NCBI GenBank assembly: GCA_020631355.1
Contig: JAHDHL010000010.1
Coordinates: 62,001 to 126,000 of the forward strand
Direction: 5' to 3'
DNA from: Saprospiraceae bacterium
GTDB taxonomy: Bacteria; Bacteroidota; Bacteroidia; Chitinophagales; Saprospiraceae
Length of the DNA: 64,000 nucleotides
The notes under the pieces are model-generated. The model was not told the DNA's origin. It made no database searches and saw only the letters and a program-made list of their open reading frames with translations. Both the position numbers and the translations under genes were made by a program. Each line of letters begins with the position of its first letter. The stretch's first letter is position 1. Of this stretch, positions 1-10,251 are shown in pieces.

Positions 1-173
1 AATCCTTTTTCCTAAAGAATAAATTCATTGACAAATTGGCCGGAACCAGTCAACTCAGAAAGGATATCATTGCTGGCAAGTCCGCTTCAGAAATCAGAAA
101 GGGATGGGAAGCAGGTCTGAACGATTATAAGAGTAGGCGTAAGCAATATCTATTATACGAGGATTTCGAATAG
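1..173 (+). CDS. exo-beta-N-acetylmuramidase NamZ-type (DUF1343), C-terminal end, partial
   Basis: This is the last 56 codons of a gene that enters from the left edge, read in the frame starting at base 3 and ending at TAG 171-173. The visible peptide contains NKFIDKLAGTSQLRKDI, then SEIRKGWEAGL and a terminal RRKQYLLYEDFE. These match the conserved C-terminus of the DUF1343/NamZ family: the LAGT-LR motif, an IRxxW motif, and a basic segment before YLLY. NamZ enzymes remove N-acetylmuramic acid from the non-reducing ends of peptidoglycan fragments and act in cell-wall recycling, usually in the periplasm. The catalytic N-terminal domain lies outside the window, so activity cannot be judged. 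The gene converges on the photolyase gene with only two bases between the stop codons. Confidence 0.8.
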   Translation, partial: SFFLKNKFIDKLAGTSQLRKDIIAGKSASEIRKGWEAGLNDYKSRRKQYLLYEDFE

Positions 174-175
174 TA

Positions 176-1708
176 TCACTTCCTTGCTTTCAAGTATTCT
201 TCCCTATTGATTTCCAATGCTTTCAGATAGCCCGGAATATTCTTGGGAAGGCAATGCTTTTCAAAGATTGCAGGAAGTGCATCGAAGACTTCCAATTTTT
301 GTCTCATCCGCCAATAGTGACTTTTGGCTATTCTTGTGGCTATCTCATAATCCACAATGGGTTCCGGATAATCCTGACCGATAATACAACCTGCGGCTTT
401 CTGTACATCATAAGGCATGAACCAGGGTTGGGATAAATACCTAATGGGAACTTCCCTCAATTCGGGTAACCACTGCTTTGTGAATTGACCATTCCTATCA
501 TGCTTTTCGAGTTGGGCCGTAGGATTGAATAATCTTAGGGTATGATAGCCTGTAAGTCCGGCTTGGAGATGCATCTGTCCATAATGGATACCCGGTTCGA
601 AGTCAAGGAACAACTGGGCTAATCGGGTCGCAACCTCTTTCCAATCCTGCCATATCGTGAATGTGGCAAAAGTGACCAAGGTGGCCCTCATCCTAAAGTT
701 GGCATAGCCTGTGGCTTCCAGAGAGCGGATAGTTGCATCAATTATCGGATAGCCGGTTTTACCATTCGACCAAGCTTCGAATAATTCCTCATCAAAATCT
801 CTTTCCACCTGAATCAGTTCCCTATTCGTAGGTTGGAACTGTAAATCGGCATCCGTCTCCAATTTTTGCATATAATGTCCACGCCAAAATAATCGGATAA
901 GGTATTGTTCCAAATTGGGCAAATCCAAATCAGCCGTATCCATCTTACGTTTTACTGCCTGATAGACTTCCCTGATACTAATACAGCCATATGCGAGATA
1001 AGTAGAAAGGCGACTACAAGTCTCGACCGTATGGTAAGGCTTGGAAATGAATTGGGCATAGGACAAATAGCGATCGTCCAAGAATGAAGATAACACTTTC
1101 CTTGCTTGGAGTTCTCCTCCAATCTGAAAATTAGAATCGGTTTCGAAGTATCCGGAATCCATCTGCCGGATATCAAAAATATCTCGGATATGTGACGGCA
1201 AATCGATTATATCAGCCTTACTCCAATCCAAATCAATGGTTTCCGAATCAAAGTATGACATACGTTGTTCCTCCCATCCTTTCCTATCCATCCTATTCTT
1301 CTCCACGGTATCCTGTTCGAACTGATAGTACTTCGTTCTATTTTCCTTGAATAAGGATAACACTACCTCATCCCTATCCCTGGAAGCCTTGAGCCCCACC
1401 TCCAAATGAGTATAAATCCCTTGAATCTGATATAACCTAATTAGATGTTGGAAAACTTCCTTACTGGCGCCATAAATCATATTGAAGCTTAGGCCTTTGG
1501 CTTCCAATCTGGACTTCATCTCACGCAGTGATTGCATCACGAATCTCCAATGTCTTGGGCTATGCTCAGGTTGCGCCATGATGAGCGGGTCGAAAATATA
1601 TAGCAACAAAACGGGATGATTTCCCTGAAGTGCCATTTGTAAGGGGAGATGGTCGCTTAATCTCAAATCCCTTTTGAACCAGACGATGTTCACCCTAGTT
1701 TTAGTCAT
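176..1708 (-). CDS. Cryptochrome/photolyase-family flavoprotein, atypical FAD-binding region
   Basis: A 510-residue protein starting at ATG 1706-1708. The N-terminus VNIVWFKRDLRLSDH opens the photolyase alpha/beta (antenna) domain. The C-terminal half is the helical FAD-binding domain, recognised by GYPIIDATIRSLEATGYANFR and LRLFNPTAQLEKHD. Classical CPD photolyases use FAD and light to split pyrimidine dimers. They carry an N-x-G-x-WQW type segment where this protein reads DFEPGIHYGQMHLQAG. From memory the DxEPGIHY-type sequence recurs in a Bacteroidota/proteobacterial subclade, so it is probably a lineage feature and not damage. Substrate (CPD, 6-4, single-stranded DNA, or signalling only) is not decided by sequence. 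It ends two bases from the NamZ-type gene, and no partner light-response gene is adjacent. Confidence 0.85.
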   Translation of the reverse strand: MTKTRVNIVWFKRDLRLSDHLPLQMALQGNHPVLLLYIFDPLIMAQPEHSPRHWRFVMQSLREMKSRLEAKGLSFNMIYGASKEVFQHLIRLYQIQGIYTHLEVGLKASRDRDEVVLSLFKENRTKYYQFEQDTVEKNRMDRKGWEEQRMSYFDSETIDLDWSKADIIDLPSHIRDIFDIRQMDSGYFETDSNFQIGGELQARKVLSSFLDDRYLSYAQFISKPYHTVETCSRLSTYLAYGCISIREVYQAVKRKMDTADLDLPNLEQYLIRLFWRGHYMQKLETDADLQFQPTNRELIQVERDFDEELFEAWSNGKTGYPIIDATIRSLEATGYANFRMRATLVTFATFTIWQDWKEVATRLAQLFLDFEPGIHYGQMHLQAGLTGYHTLRLFNPTAQLEKHDRNGQFTKQWLPELREVPIRYLSQPWFMPYDVQKAAGCIIGQDYPEPIVDYEIATRIAKSHYWRMRQKLEVFDALPAIFEKHCLPKNIPGYLKALEINREEYLKARK

Positions 1709-1891
1709 ATTCTCTCAAGACATAGTTGAATCGAACTACAATATACATTACGAGTCCCATTAAAAAATGATGTCTATTGCACGAATATAACCACTGTCGA
1801 TGAAAGGTATTCATCTTTGGGCTCACAAGCGTTACAGATATTCCATTTTCCTATTCTATTTTTAGGTTTCAATGATATTTTCGCATCCTAA

Positions 1892-3553
<1,662 letters not shown>

Positions 3554-3576
3554 GGATATATCCTTTCATTCCAAAT

Positions 3577-3612
3577 AAAAAAGGACATCACTCAATCGTG
3601 ATGTCCTTTTTT
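3577..3612. terminator. Bidirectional terminator overlapping the end of the downstream gene
   Basis: A 15-base perfect inverted repeat (AAAAAAGGACATCAC at 3577-3591 and its complement at 3598-3612) with a 6-base loop. The A-run and T-run give a U-tract on both strands. It sits between two convergent genes, and the stem contains the last codons and stop of the minus-strand gene. Confidence 0.9.
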
Positions 3613-3965
3613 ATTTCTTCCAGATAGGAACGTATCCGTATCAGGTAATTTCCTTTTTGTATATGGTTGAGATCCAGTTCGAACAAGGCATCCTTGGGTA
3701 TATCCTTAATGGAATATTGGTCGATGACCTCTGCTTCAGCATTCAACACTTGGATATCACTCAGTCCTCCATCCAGAAGCTCCATGTCTACATAGTATAA
3801 GTTCTTATCAACCGTGGAACCGAACAATACCTCACTTTCATTGTCCAAGGACCATTCATCCACCACATCTGTGGTGGCAAGTGATTGTGAAAATGCAGAA
3901 TTATCCAACATTAAAACCAAAATGAAAGACACTACGAAAGTGCCATGCAAAGTGATTCGTAACAT
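3588..3965 (-). CDS. Small secreted protein with T9SS-sorting-domain-like fold
   Basis: A 125-residue protein with an N-terminal signal peptide (hydrophobic run VVSFILVLMLDNSAF, likely cleavage near AFSQS). The mature part is about 95 residues and acidic. Its second half (SDIQVLNAEAEVIDQYSI, then GNYLIRIRSY and KKDITIE) reads like a T9SS type A sorting domain or a DUF3244-like beta-sandwich: a strand ending in N-x-x-G-like turns, then GxYxIxI and a basic C-terminal strand. There is no separate passenger domain, so the protein is essentially just this module. It converges with the ABC-F gene and shares its terminator. Function unknown. It could be a secreted stand-alone adhesive or regulatory module. 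No close match is recognised. Confidence 0.7.
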   Translation of the reverse strand: MLRITLHGTFVVSFILVLMLDNSAFSQSLATTDVVDEWSLDNESEVLFGSTVDKNLYYVDMELLDGGLSDIQVLNAEAEVIDQYSIKDIPKDALFELDLNHIQKGNYLIRIRSYLEEIKKDITIE

Positions 3966-4193
3966 ATGATCAAGTAGTTCGCAAAATGATTGTTTACAAA
4001 GCAGACCAAATATAACATTTATCTCATATATTTAGTCATTGGAAGTAATTTAATAGCTTACTTGGAGCTTATCCCAAAATCATTCCAACATTAGTGACGC
4101 AGATAAATGATAAATTATTTATCTGGCCGCAACCTTTAACATTTTATACCGTAACATTAAAAGAACGAACGTTAAAATACTTAAATACCAAAA

Positions 4194-4637
4194 GTGAAAA
4201 GAAGAAAACCTTTCAATTTATTGCTAATTGAAGATAACCCAGGAGATGTCAGACTAACTAAGGAAGCTTTTAAGGAAGGCAATATATCTATCGACCTTTC
4301 AGTGGTGATGGATGGTGTTGAGGCCATCCAATACCTGCGAAAACAGGCACCATTCGAGGAAGTTGAAACTCCTGACTTGATTCTTCTGGACCTCAACCTT
4401 CCTAAAAAGGATGGTCGGGAAGTCTTAAAGGATATCAAGGAAGATCCAGTACTGAGGCGTATCCCTGTTGTGGTTCTGACCACTTCCAACGCCGAATCTG
4501 ATATATTGAAGAGCTATAATCTCTATGCTAATTGCTATATCAACAAGCCCGTTGATTTTGATAGTTTCTTCAATGTCATCAAACGGATAGAAGAATTTTG
4601 GCTTTCTACTGTAATGCTACCAACATATATCCCTTAG
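4194..4637 (+). CDS. Single-domain response regulator, Rcp1-like
   Basis: A 147-residue stand-alone receiver domain starting at GTG 4194, directly followed by KRRKPFNLLLIEDN. Acidic pocket residues lie at EDN (13-15), the phosphoacceptor is D66 in LILLDLNLPKKDG, the conserved Thr lies in VVLTTSNAE, and the Lys in CYINKPVD. The C-terminus FWLSTVMLP and the YANCYINKP sequence are typical of the Rcp1 group of regulators, which pair with phytochrome-like or PAS-type kinases and have no DNA-binding output domain. The gene lies 33 bases upstream of a hybrid kinase gene in the same direction, so the two are likely co-transcribed and functionally linked. Output is presumably by protein-protein contact or as a phosphate shuttle. 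Confidence 0.9.
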   Translation: MKRRKPFNLLLIEDNPGDVRLTKEAFKEGNISIDLSVVMDGVEAIQYLRKQAPFEEVETPDLILLDLNLPKKDGREVLKDIKEDPVLRRIPVVVLTTSNAESDILKSYNLYANCYINKPVDFDSFFNVIKRIEEFWLSTVMLPTYIP

Positions 4638-4670
4638 CCCATTATTTTTTGTTGATTACAGTAAGAATTT

Positions 4671-6614
4671 ATGAAGAATAGAAACGTAACAAGCATTTTA
4701 CTGATAGAGGACAATCCTGCCGATGCCACATTGGTAAGTATTTTCCTGAAAGATGCTAAAATGAAGCATGAACTCCACCATGTGGAAACCCTCTATGAGG
4801 GGAATGACTTCATTGCATCTGACGGCCAACCTGATATTGTTCTCCTAGACCTGACACTTCCCGATAGTAACGGATTCAAGACCCTGACCACTTTCATTGA
4901 AAGGAATCCGGGTATTCCTGTTGTTATAATGACCGGACTGAACGATGATATCGTTGGTAACCAAGCCGTAAAGGCCGGTGCACAGGATTATCTCATCAAG
5001 GGGGAGTTTGATGGCAGACTACTCGGGAGAGTCATTCGATACTCCTTACAAAGATATAAGACCAAGGCCAAGCTGGAAGAAACAGCAAGGAACCTTTCCA
5101 TCAGTGAAAGAAGATACCTTGAAGCACAGGAAATGGCCAATTTCGGTAACTTCGAGATGGATCTGGTTACCAATGAGATGTCATGGACCGATGAGGTATA
5201 CAGAATTCTTGGATTTTTACCGGGAAGTATTCGTCCGTCGCTTTCGGATTATCTCAACTGCTGCCACTTTGAGGAAAGAGGCATGGTGGAGGACTTCTTC
5301 GAAAAGGCTTCCAAGGATGGCCAAAGGCACAATCTAGAACATAGAATCATCATCAATGGCCGTACCATACACTATGTATTGATACATGCCAAGGTATACT
5401 ATGATGATATCACCTCCAAATTCCTATTGGTAGGAGGTATACAAGATATTACGGAAAGGAAACTAGGTGAGCAGTTACTGATTGAAAAGAACTTGCAAAG
5501 CCAATCTTTCAAAATCAAGGAAGAAATCCTTGAGGATATGAGTTTCCATATTCGTACACCTCTTTCATCCATTCTCAATCTGTCCTATATTCTCTCTAAT
5601 ACGGAGATGGGTTCCATGGAAAAGGAATTGATGGGAGGACTTAAGGCTTCCGTTGATGACCTTTCCATTTCGGTCAACAATATGCTGAACTTCTCCATGC
5701 TTGTTTCCGAAAAGGTGAATGTGGAGGAGGAAGACCTACAATTGGATGATTTTATCCAGAGAGTGAAGCAACTGGTACAACTCAAGGCCAATCAGAATTC
5801 CACCGCCATCAAGTTCAACTCTGACCCATCCATGCCTAAGGATTTCAAGGCTGATGGAAATAAATTGAGTCAGATACTATACAACCTGATTGACAACGGA
5901 ATCAAATTCACCAAGAAAGGAGGAAAGGTCAATGTCGATTTCAGCATGGAAGACCTGACAGAAGAATCATTCAATCTGGTCATGACGGTCAAGGACGATG
6001 GTATTGGAATGACCAAGAACAAGGTCAAACAATTACTGGAAGCCGATGATTTGCTTCAGATGAATTATGAGGAAAATGAAACCAAGCAATTGGGATTGGC
6101 CATCGTGAGTAAGCTGACCAAGAATATGGATGGTACCATTGATATCTCATCCGTTGAGGACAAGGGCTCCATATTCACCATCAATATACCTGTCAAGGTA
6201 GTCAAGAAAGTCCATGCGGATATTGGAGACCAACCGGTGCAGCCATTGAAGATTCTTTTGGTAGAGGATCACTTCCTCAACCAGATAGCAACGAAGAAAG
6301 TATTGACTTCATGGTCCGACCTAGTCACAGTGGATATTGCTGAAAATGGTTTGATTGGTGTCCAGAAATTCAGGGAGCATGGCTATGATCTCATCCTGAT
6401 GGATATCCAGATGCCTGTAATGGATGGATTCGAGGCTACGACCAAGATTCGTGAAAAGAGTGATGTACCCATCATTGCCCTTACGGCCAACAGTAGCAAG
6501 CAGGAAGCCGAAAAATGTAGGAATATCGGAATGGATGACTACTTGGCCAAGCCAATGAAACCAGATGATTTGTATTCCAAGATCATGACGGTCATTGCTA
6601 AACAATTGGCCTGA
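4671..6614 (+). CDS. Hybrid sensor histidine kinase (REC-PAS-HisKA-HATPase-REC) with displaced H-box histidine
   Basis: A 647-residue soluble protein without membrane segments. Order: receiver 1 (about 7-125, phosphoacceptor D60), a short coiled segment, a PAS/PAC domain (about 150-265, ending GGIQDITERK), a dimerisation/H-box region, an HATPase domain (about 370-515) and receiver 2 (about 522-645, phosphoacceptor D578 in LILMDIQMP). The H-box reads MSFHIRTPLSS where the canonical form is SHExRTPL. The phosphoacceptor position is Phe292 and the only histidine is one residue later (His293), in place of the usual Glu. In the ATPase domain the N-box (LIDNGIKFT) and G1 (DDGIGM) look sound, but the G2 loop is ETKQLGLAI, without the usual GTGLGL. 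It may be a weak or pseudo-kinase that acts mainly through its receivers. It follows the Rcp1-like regulator gene. Confidence 0.9.
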   Translation: MKNRNVTSILLIEDNPADATLVSIFLKDAKMKHELHHVETLYEGNDFIASDGQPDIVLLDLTLPDSNGFKTLTTFIERNPGIPVVIMTGLNDDIVGNQAVKAGAQDYLIKGEFDGRLLGRVIRYSLQRYKTKAKLEETARNLSISERRYLEAQEMANFGNFEMDLVTNEMSWTDEVYRILGFLPGSIRPSLSDYLNCCHFEERGMVEDFFEKASKDGQRHNLEHRIIINGRTIHYVLIHAKVYYDDITSKFLLVGGIQDITERKLGEQLLIEKNLQSQSFKIKEEILEDMSFHIRTPLSSILNLSYILSNTEMGSMEKELMGGLKASVDDLSISVNNMLNFSMLVSEKVNVEEEDLQLDDFIQRVKQLVQLKANQNSTAIKFNSDPSMPKDFKADGNKLSQILYNLIDNGIKFTKKGGKVNVDFSMEDLTEESFNLVMTVKDDGIGMTKNKVKQLLEADDLLQMNYEENETKQLGLAIVSKLTKNMDGTIDISSVEDKGSIFTINIPVKVVKKVHADIGDQPVQPLKILLVEDHFLNQIATKKVLTSWSDLVTVDIAENGLIGVQKFREHGYDLILMDIQMPVMDGFEATTKIREKSDVPIIALTANSSKQEAEKCRNIGMDDYLAKPMKPDDLYSKIMTVIAKQLA

Positions 6615-6649
6615 TACGATAAGAACACACCTTATAGCTAAATAAAATC

Positions 6650-6680
6650 AACCACCCGGATTATTCTGGGTGGTTTTTTT
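6650..6680 (+). terminator. Rho-independent terminator after the hybrid kinase gene
   Basis: An 8-bp stem (AACCACCC at 6650-6657, GGGTGGTT at 6668-6675) with a 10-base loop, ending in an uninterrupted run of T through 6680. It lies 36 bases after the kinase stop codon and well before the next start at 6836. Confidence 0.9.
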
Positions 6681-6835
6681 ATGTATATCCCTTTCAAAAA
6701 TGGGATTCTTAAATTTCGCTTGGTAATTTTACGCATACCAGTTGATGTTGATATGATTCATGCCTATCAATGAAATCCATTCAACTATTTGCCCATTTGT
6801 CTATTTACCATAATAGATTATAGAAACATAAAGAG

Positions 6836-8851
6836 ATGATTGATACCAAGCCAGATTTCAAGCACCTGATTCAAAAGGGAATCCCATCCGAATTACCCCA
6901 AGCAAGACCCTATCCCGAAGATGCCAATAGGGCTCCCAAAAGAAAGGATATCCTCAATAATGAGGAAAAGAAACTGGCTGTCAGGAATGCTCTGAGGTAT
7001 TTCCCAAAGGAATGGCATGGTACACTCGCCAAGGAATTCATGGATGAATTGAATCAATATGGCCGTATTTATATGTATCGTTTCCAACCGGAATACGATA
7101 TGTATGCCCGCCCGATTGATGAGTATCCCGCTAAATGCCAACAAGCAGCAGCCATCATGCTCATGATTCAGAATAATCTGGACCCTGCCGTTGCGCAGCA
7201 TCCTAATGAGCTTATCACCTACGGAGGTAATGGCGCCGTTTTCCAGAATTGGGCACAATATCTTCTTACCATGAAATATTTGTCTGAAATGACTGTGGAG
7301 CAAACCCTCCATATGTACTCCGGGCATCCGATGGGATTATTTCCATCATCCAAGGATGCTCCAAGAGTCGTAGTGACGAATGGTATGATGATTCCCAACT
7401 ATTCCCAGCCTGATGATTGGGAAAAATTCAATGCATTGGGCGTTACCCAATATGGTCAAATGACCGCGGGTTCCTATATGTACATCGGGCCGCAGGGTAT
7501 CGTTCACGGAACGACCATCACGGTGATGAATGCATTCAGAAAATGTCTGGAAAAAGGTGATTCACCCAGAGGAAAGATATTCCTTACCGCCGGATTGGGA
7601 GGGATGAGTGGTGCCCAACCCAAGGCAGGAAATATTGCTGAATGTATCACCATCTGCGCTGAAGTCAATCCCAATGCCGCCAGAAAAAGACATGAGCAAG
7701 GATGGGTTGATGTGTTGGTTGAGCATATGGATGACCTTATTGACAGGGTTCGAACTGCCATGGCCAATAAAGAAGTCGTTTCTATCGCATATATCGGTAA
7801 TGTGGTTGAAATATGGGAGAGATTTGATGAAGAAGACATCTATATACATATCGGTTCTGACCAGACCTCACTTCATAATCCTTGGTCAGGAGGATACTAC
7901 CCTGTGGACTTGTCCTTTGATGAATCCAATGACATGATTCGGAATGCTCCGGAGGATTTCAAGACCAAGGTCAAGGAATCCCTTAGGAGACATACAGCAG
8001 CTGTCAATAGACATACTGCCAAGGGAACCTATTTCTTTGATTATGGTAATGCATTCCTCTTGGAATCTTCGCGTGCAGGTGCCGATATTATGGCGGAAGA
8101 CCAAGTGAATTTCCGTTATCCATCCTATGTACAGGATATTTTGGGGCCGATGTGCTTCGATTATGGTTTCGGGCCTTTCAGATGGGTTTGTGCTTCAGGT
8201 AAGGCCAAGGATTTGGCTACTTCGGATCAGATTGCCTTGGATGTCATGAAAGAAATCATGGCAGAAGCGCCGGAGGAAATCCAACAACAGATGCAGGATA
8301 ATATCAAATGGATTGAGGATGCCCAACAGAACCACCTTGTGGTTGGCTCCCAAGCCCGAATCCTCTATGCTGATGCGGAGGGTCGTATGAAAATTGCCAA
8401 GGCATTCAATGATGCCATTGCATTGGGTGGAATCTCAGGCCCTGTCATTCTGGGGAGGGATCATCATGATGTAAGTGGAACGGATTCCCCATTCAGGGAA
8501 ACCAGTAATATTTATGACGGTTCCAAGTTTACTGCCGATATGGCCATTCATAATGTAATTGGAGATGGATTCAGAGGAGCTACTTGGGTTTCCATACATA
8601 ATGGCGGAGGTGTCGGCTGGGGAGAAGTCATGAATGGAGGATTCGGAATGTTACTGGATGGTACAGTCGAAGCGGAACGCAGATTGAAGAAGATGTTATT
8701 CTTTGATGTCAATAATGGCATAGCAAGACGATCATGGGCTAGGAATGAAGAAGCTATCTTTGCCATCAAAAGGGAAATGGAGCGTACACCTGAACTGAAA
8801 GTCACACTACCCAATATCGTGGATGACCATTTATTGGATGATTTATTGTAA
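6836..8851 (+). CDS. hutU: Urocanate hydratase (long form)
   Basis: A 671-residue cytosolic enzyme that converts urocanate to 4-imidazolone-5-propanoate using NAD+ as an electrophilic cofactor, the second step of histidine degradation. Recognised from LITYGGNGAVFQNWAQYLLTM, YSGHPMGLFPS, GQMTAGSYMYIGPQGIVHG, the glycine-rich GLGGMSGAQPKA segment, and GPVILGRDHHDVSGTDSP near the active site. The length fits the roughly 670-residue form found in Bacteroidota and animals, not the 556-residue enterobacterial form. It stands alone: histidine ammonia-lyase, imidazolonepropionase and a hut regulator are not in this window, so the pathway genes are probably scattered. It is flanked by terminators on both sides, so it is probably a monocistronic unit. 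Confidence 0.96.
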   Translation: MIDTKPDFKHLIQKGIPSELPQARPYPEDANRAPKRKDILNNEEKKLAVRNALRYFPKEWHGTLAKEFMDELNQYGRIYMYRFQPEYDMYARPIDEYPAKCQQAAAIMLMIQNNLDPAVAQHPNELITYGGNGAVFQNWAQYLLTMKYLSEMTVEQTLHMYSGHPMGLFPSSKDAPRVVVTNGMMIPNYSQPDDWEKFNALGVTQYGQMTAGSYMYIGPQGIVHGTTITVMNAFRKCLEKGDSPRGKIFLTAGLGGMSGAQPKAGNIAECITICAEVNPNAARKRHEQGWVDVLVEHMDDLIDRVRTAMANKEVVSIAYIGNVVEIWERFDEEDIYIHIGSDQTSLHNPWSGGYYPVDLSFDESNDMIRNAPEDFKTKVKESLRRHTAAVNRHTAKGTYFFDYGNAFLLESSRAGADIMAEDQVNFRYPSYVQDILGPMCFDYGFGPFRWVCASGKAKDLATSDQIALDVMKEIMAEAPEEIQQQMQDNIKWIEDAQQNHLVVGSQARILYADAEGRMKIAKAFNDAIALGGISGPVILGRDHHDVSGTDSPFRETSNIYDGSKFTADMAIHNVIGDGFRGATWVSIHNGGGVGWGEVMNGGFGMLLDGTVEAERRLKKMLFFDVNNGIARRSWARNEEAIFAIKREMERTPELKVTLPNIVDDHLLDDLL

Positions 8852-8882
8852 GTAAAATACAGTATTCCAAATACTCAAAACC

Positions 8883-8926
8883 AAACCTCTATTACCTGAG
8901 TTATTCAGTGATAGGGGTTTGATTTT
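8883..8926 (+). terminator. Terminator-like hairpin after hutU
   Basis: A long stem (left arm from 8883, right arm ending at 8920) with G-U pairs and one bulged base, followed by GATTTT. It lies about 30 bases after the hutU stop. The stem is strong but the T-tract is short. Confidence 0.7.
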
Positions 8927-8983
8927 AGAATCGAAATGAGTTATCTTGTTTAACTACTACCTTATCCATTCAAAATAAGAACC

Positions 8984-9778
8984 TTGAAAAAACTATTGCA
9001 CTTCCTATCAAAATTGTTTCTATTTGTATTTCTGACCATCGTTACCCAAATTGGTGGAATCGCATTATTAATCAATGAAATCATTCTAAGGAAGAAAGAA
9101 TTTTCTTTGCTGAAGAAAACTGCTTCATTTTTTATCGTCTATGGTATCCTTACCTTTTTGATTACGCCATTCATCGCACCGATTTTCGGAAGGGAAAAAG
9201 TAAGGCATAGCGATAGAATCAGCCCAACCAATTATATGACGCTAATCCTAAATAGGAATTATGTAAAACCTGAATTGAACCAACTTCTGAATCAATTGGA
9301 TAAGGATTTGGAAGGGACTGAAATTACCATTAATTACTTGGATGCTAATTTTCCTTTTATTGATGAATTTCCTTTGTTGCCCCATTTGAGTCATAATGAT
9401 GGGGAGAAGATTGACCTGAGCCTGATTTACGAACGTTCAGATGGGACCATTACCGACCAACAAAAATCCATGAGTGGCTATGGTGTCTTTGAGAATCCGA
9501 AACCGAATGAAACGGACCAAATCAGTATTTGTAAGAAAAGCGGATATATCCAATATGACTTCCCGAAATATCTTACTTTCGGTAGGATTCATTCCGATTT
9601 GAAATTCTCGGAAAAAGGGACTAAGAAATTGATTCGAGCCATTTTGAAACAACCCCAATTGGGTAAGTTGTTCATAGAACCCCATCTGAAAAGTAGACTC
9701 AAACTACAACACAATAAGGTGCGTTATCACGGTTGTAGGGCTGTGAGACATGATGATCACATTCATATCCAACTCTAA
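8984..9778 (+). CDS. Membrane-anchored LAS/MepA-like metallopeptidase, putative
   Basis: A 264-residue protein with a TTG start at 8984, chosen because MKKLLHFLSKLFLFVF is a natural N-terminus and no ATG precedes the first membrane segment. Two hydrophobic segments (about 11-33 and 47-66) anchor a C-terminal domain of about 195 residues. That domain has PHLSHNDGEKIDL (H137-x6-D144) and ends in HDDHIHIQL (H259-x-H261). The H-x6-D plus H-x-H arrangement is the zinc ligand set of the LAS family (MepA, VanX/VanY), which cleaves peptidoglycan crosslinks or D-Ala-containing peptides. The PHLSH start and HIHxxL end look closest to MepA. A wall-peptide endopeptidase facing the periplasm is therefore inferred. 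Substrate is not established. Confidence 0.6.
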   Translation: MKKLLHFLSKLFLFVFLTIVTQIGGIALLINEIILRKKEFSLLKKTASFFIVYGILTFLITPFIAPIFGREKVRHSDRISPTNYMTLILNRNYVKPELNQLLNQLDKDLEGTEITINYLDANFPFIDEFPLLPHLSHNDGEKIDLSLIYERSDGTITDQQKSMSGYGVFENPKPNETDQISICKKSGYIQYDFPKYLTFGRIHSDLKFSEKGTKKLIRAILKQPQLGKLFIEPHLKSRLKLQHNKVRYHGCRAVRHDDHIHIQL

Positions 9779-9844
9779 GCTTATGATGACTTACTGTGAT
9801 GGGGTCACCTCACCCATCAAATATTGAAAATGTTTGCCTTGGAA

Positions 9845-10243
9845 TTATATCAGCTCACTTTCTACGATAACATTTCCCTTTATAATCTTAGCAACCGGGC
9901 AGGCATCTGCTATTTTGAGTAATCTTTGTTGCTGCTTCTCATCCAAATTTCCCGTGAGTTTGATTTTCCTTTGGATTTGACTCTTGAAACCGCCATCCAC
10001 TTTTTCGTGTGCGATATCCAAATCCACCTCTACCCTTTCCAAATCCCATTCTTTCCTATCCGCATACATCCTCATGGTAATAGCGGAACAAGAACCCAAG
10101 GAACCCAATAAAAGGCCTATGGGATCCGGTCCTTTGTCTGCCCCATCGAATTCAGATGGTTCGTCTCCGAGAAAATGATGTTTGCCTGCGGTGATGTTGG
10201 TTGTGTATTTATCCCTACCAATATTGACTGATACTCTGGACAT
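9845..10243 (-). CDS. OsmC/Ohr family peroxidase
   Basis: A 132-residue protein with the two redox cysteines of the OsmC family: Cys52 in LGSLGSCSAITMRMYA and Cys115 in IADACPVAKI, on the usual alpha/beta scaffold (FDGADKGPDPIGLLLGSL before the first Cys). These thiol-dependent enzymes reduce organic hydroperoxides or fatty-acid peroxides in the cytoplasm. The short length and lack of an alpha/beta-hydrolase domain put it with the single-domain OsmC-like group and not the fusion type found in some Bacteroidota. It starts 8 bases after the tadA stop codon, so the two are probably one transcript with tadA first. Confidence 0.9.
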   Translation of the reverse strand: MSRVSVNIGRDKYTTNITAGKHHFLGDEPSEFDGADKGPDPIGLLLGSLGSCSAITMRMYADRKEWDLERVEVDLDIAHEKVDGGFKSQIQRKIKLTGNLDEKQQQRLLKIADACPVAKIIKGNVIVESELI

Positions 10244-10251
10244 GGTATTTA

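Noticed and set aside
6836-8851. A histidine utilisation operon
   Set aside because: hutU stands alone between terminators. No hutH, hutI or hutG is seen in the window.
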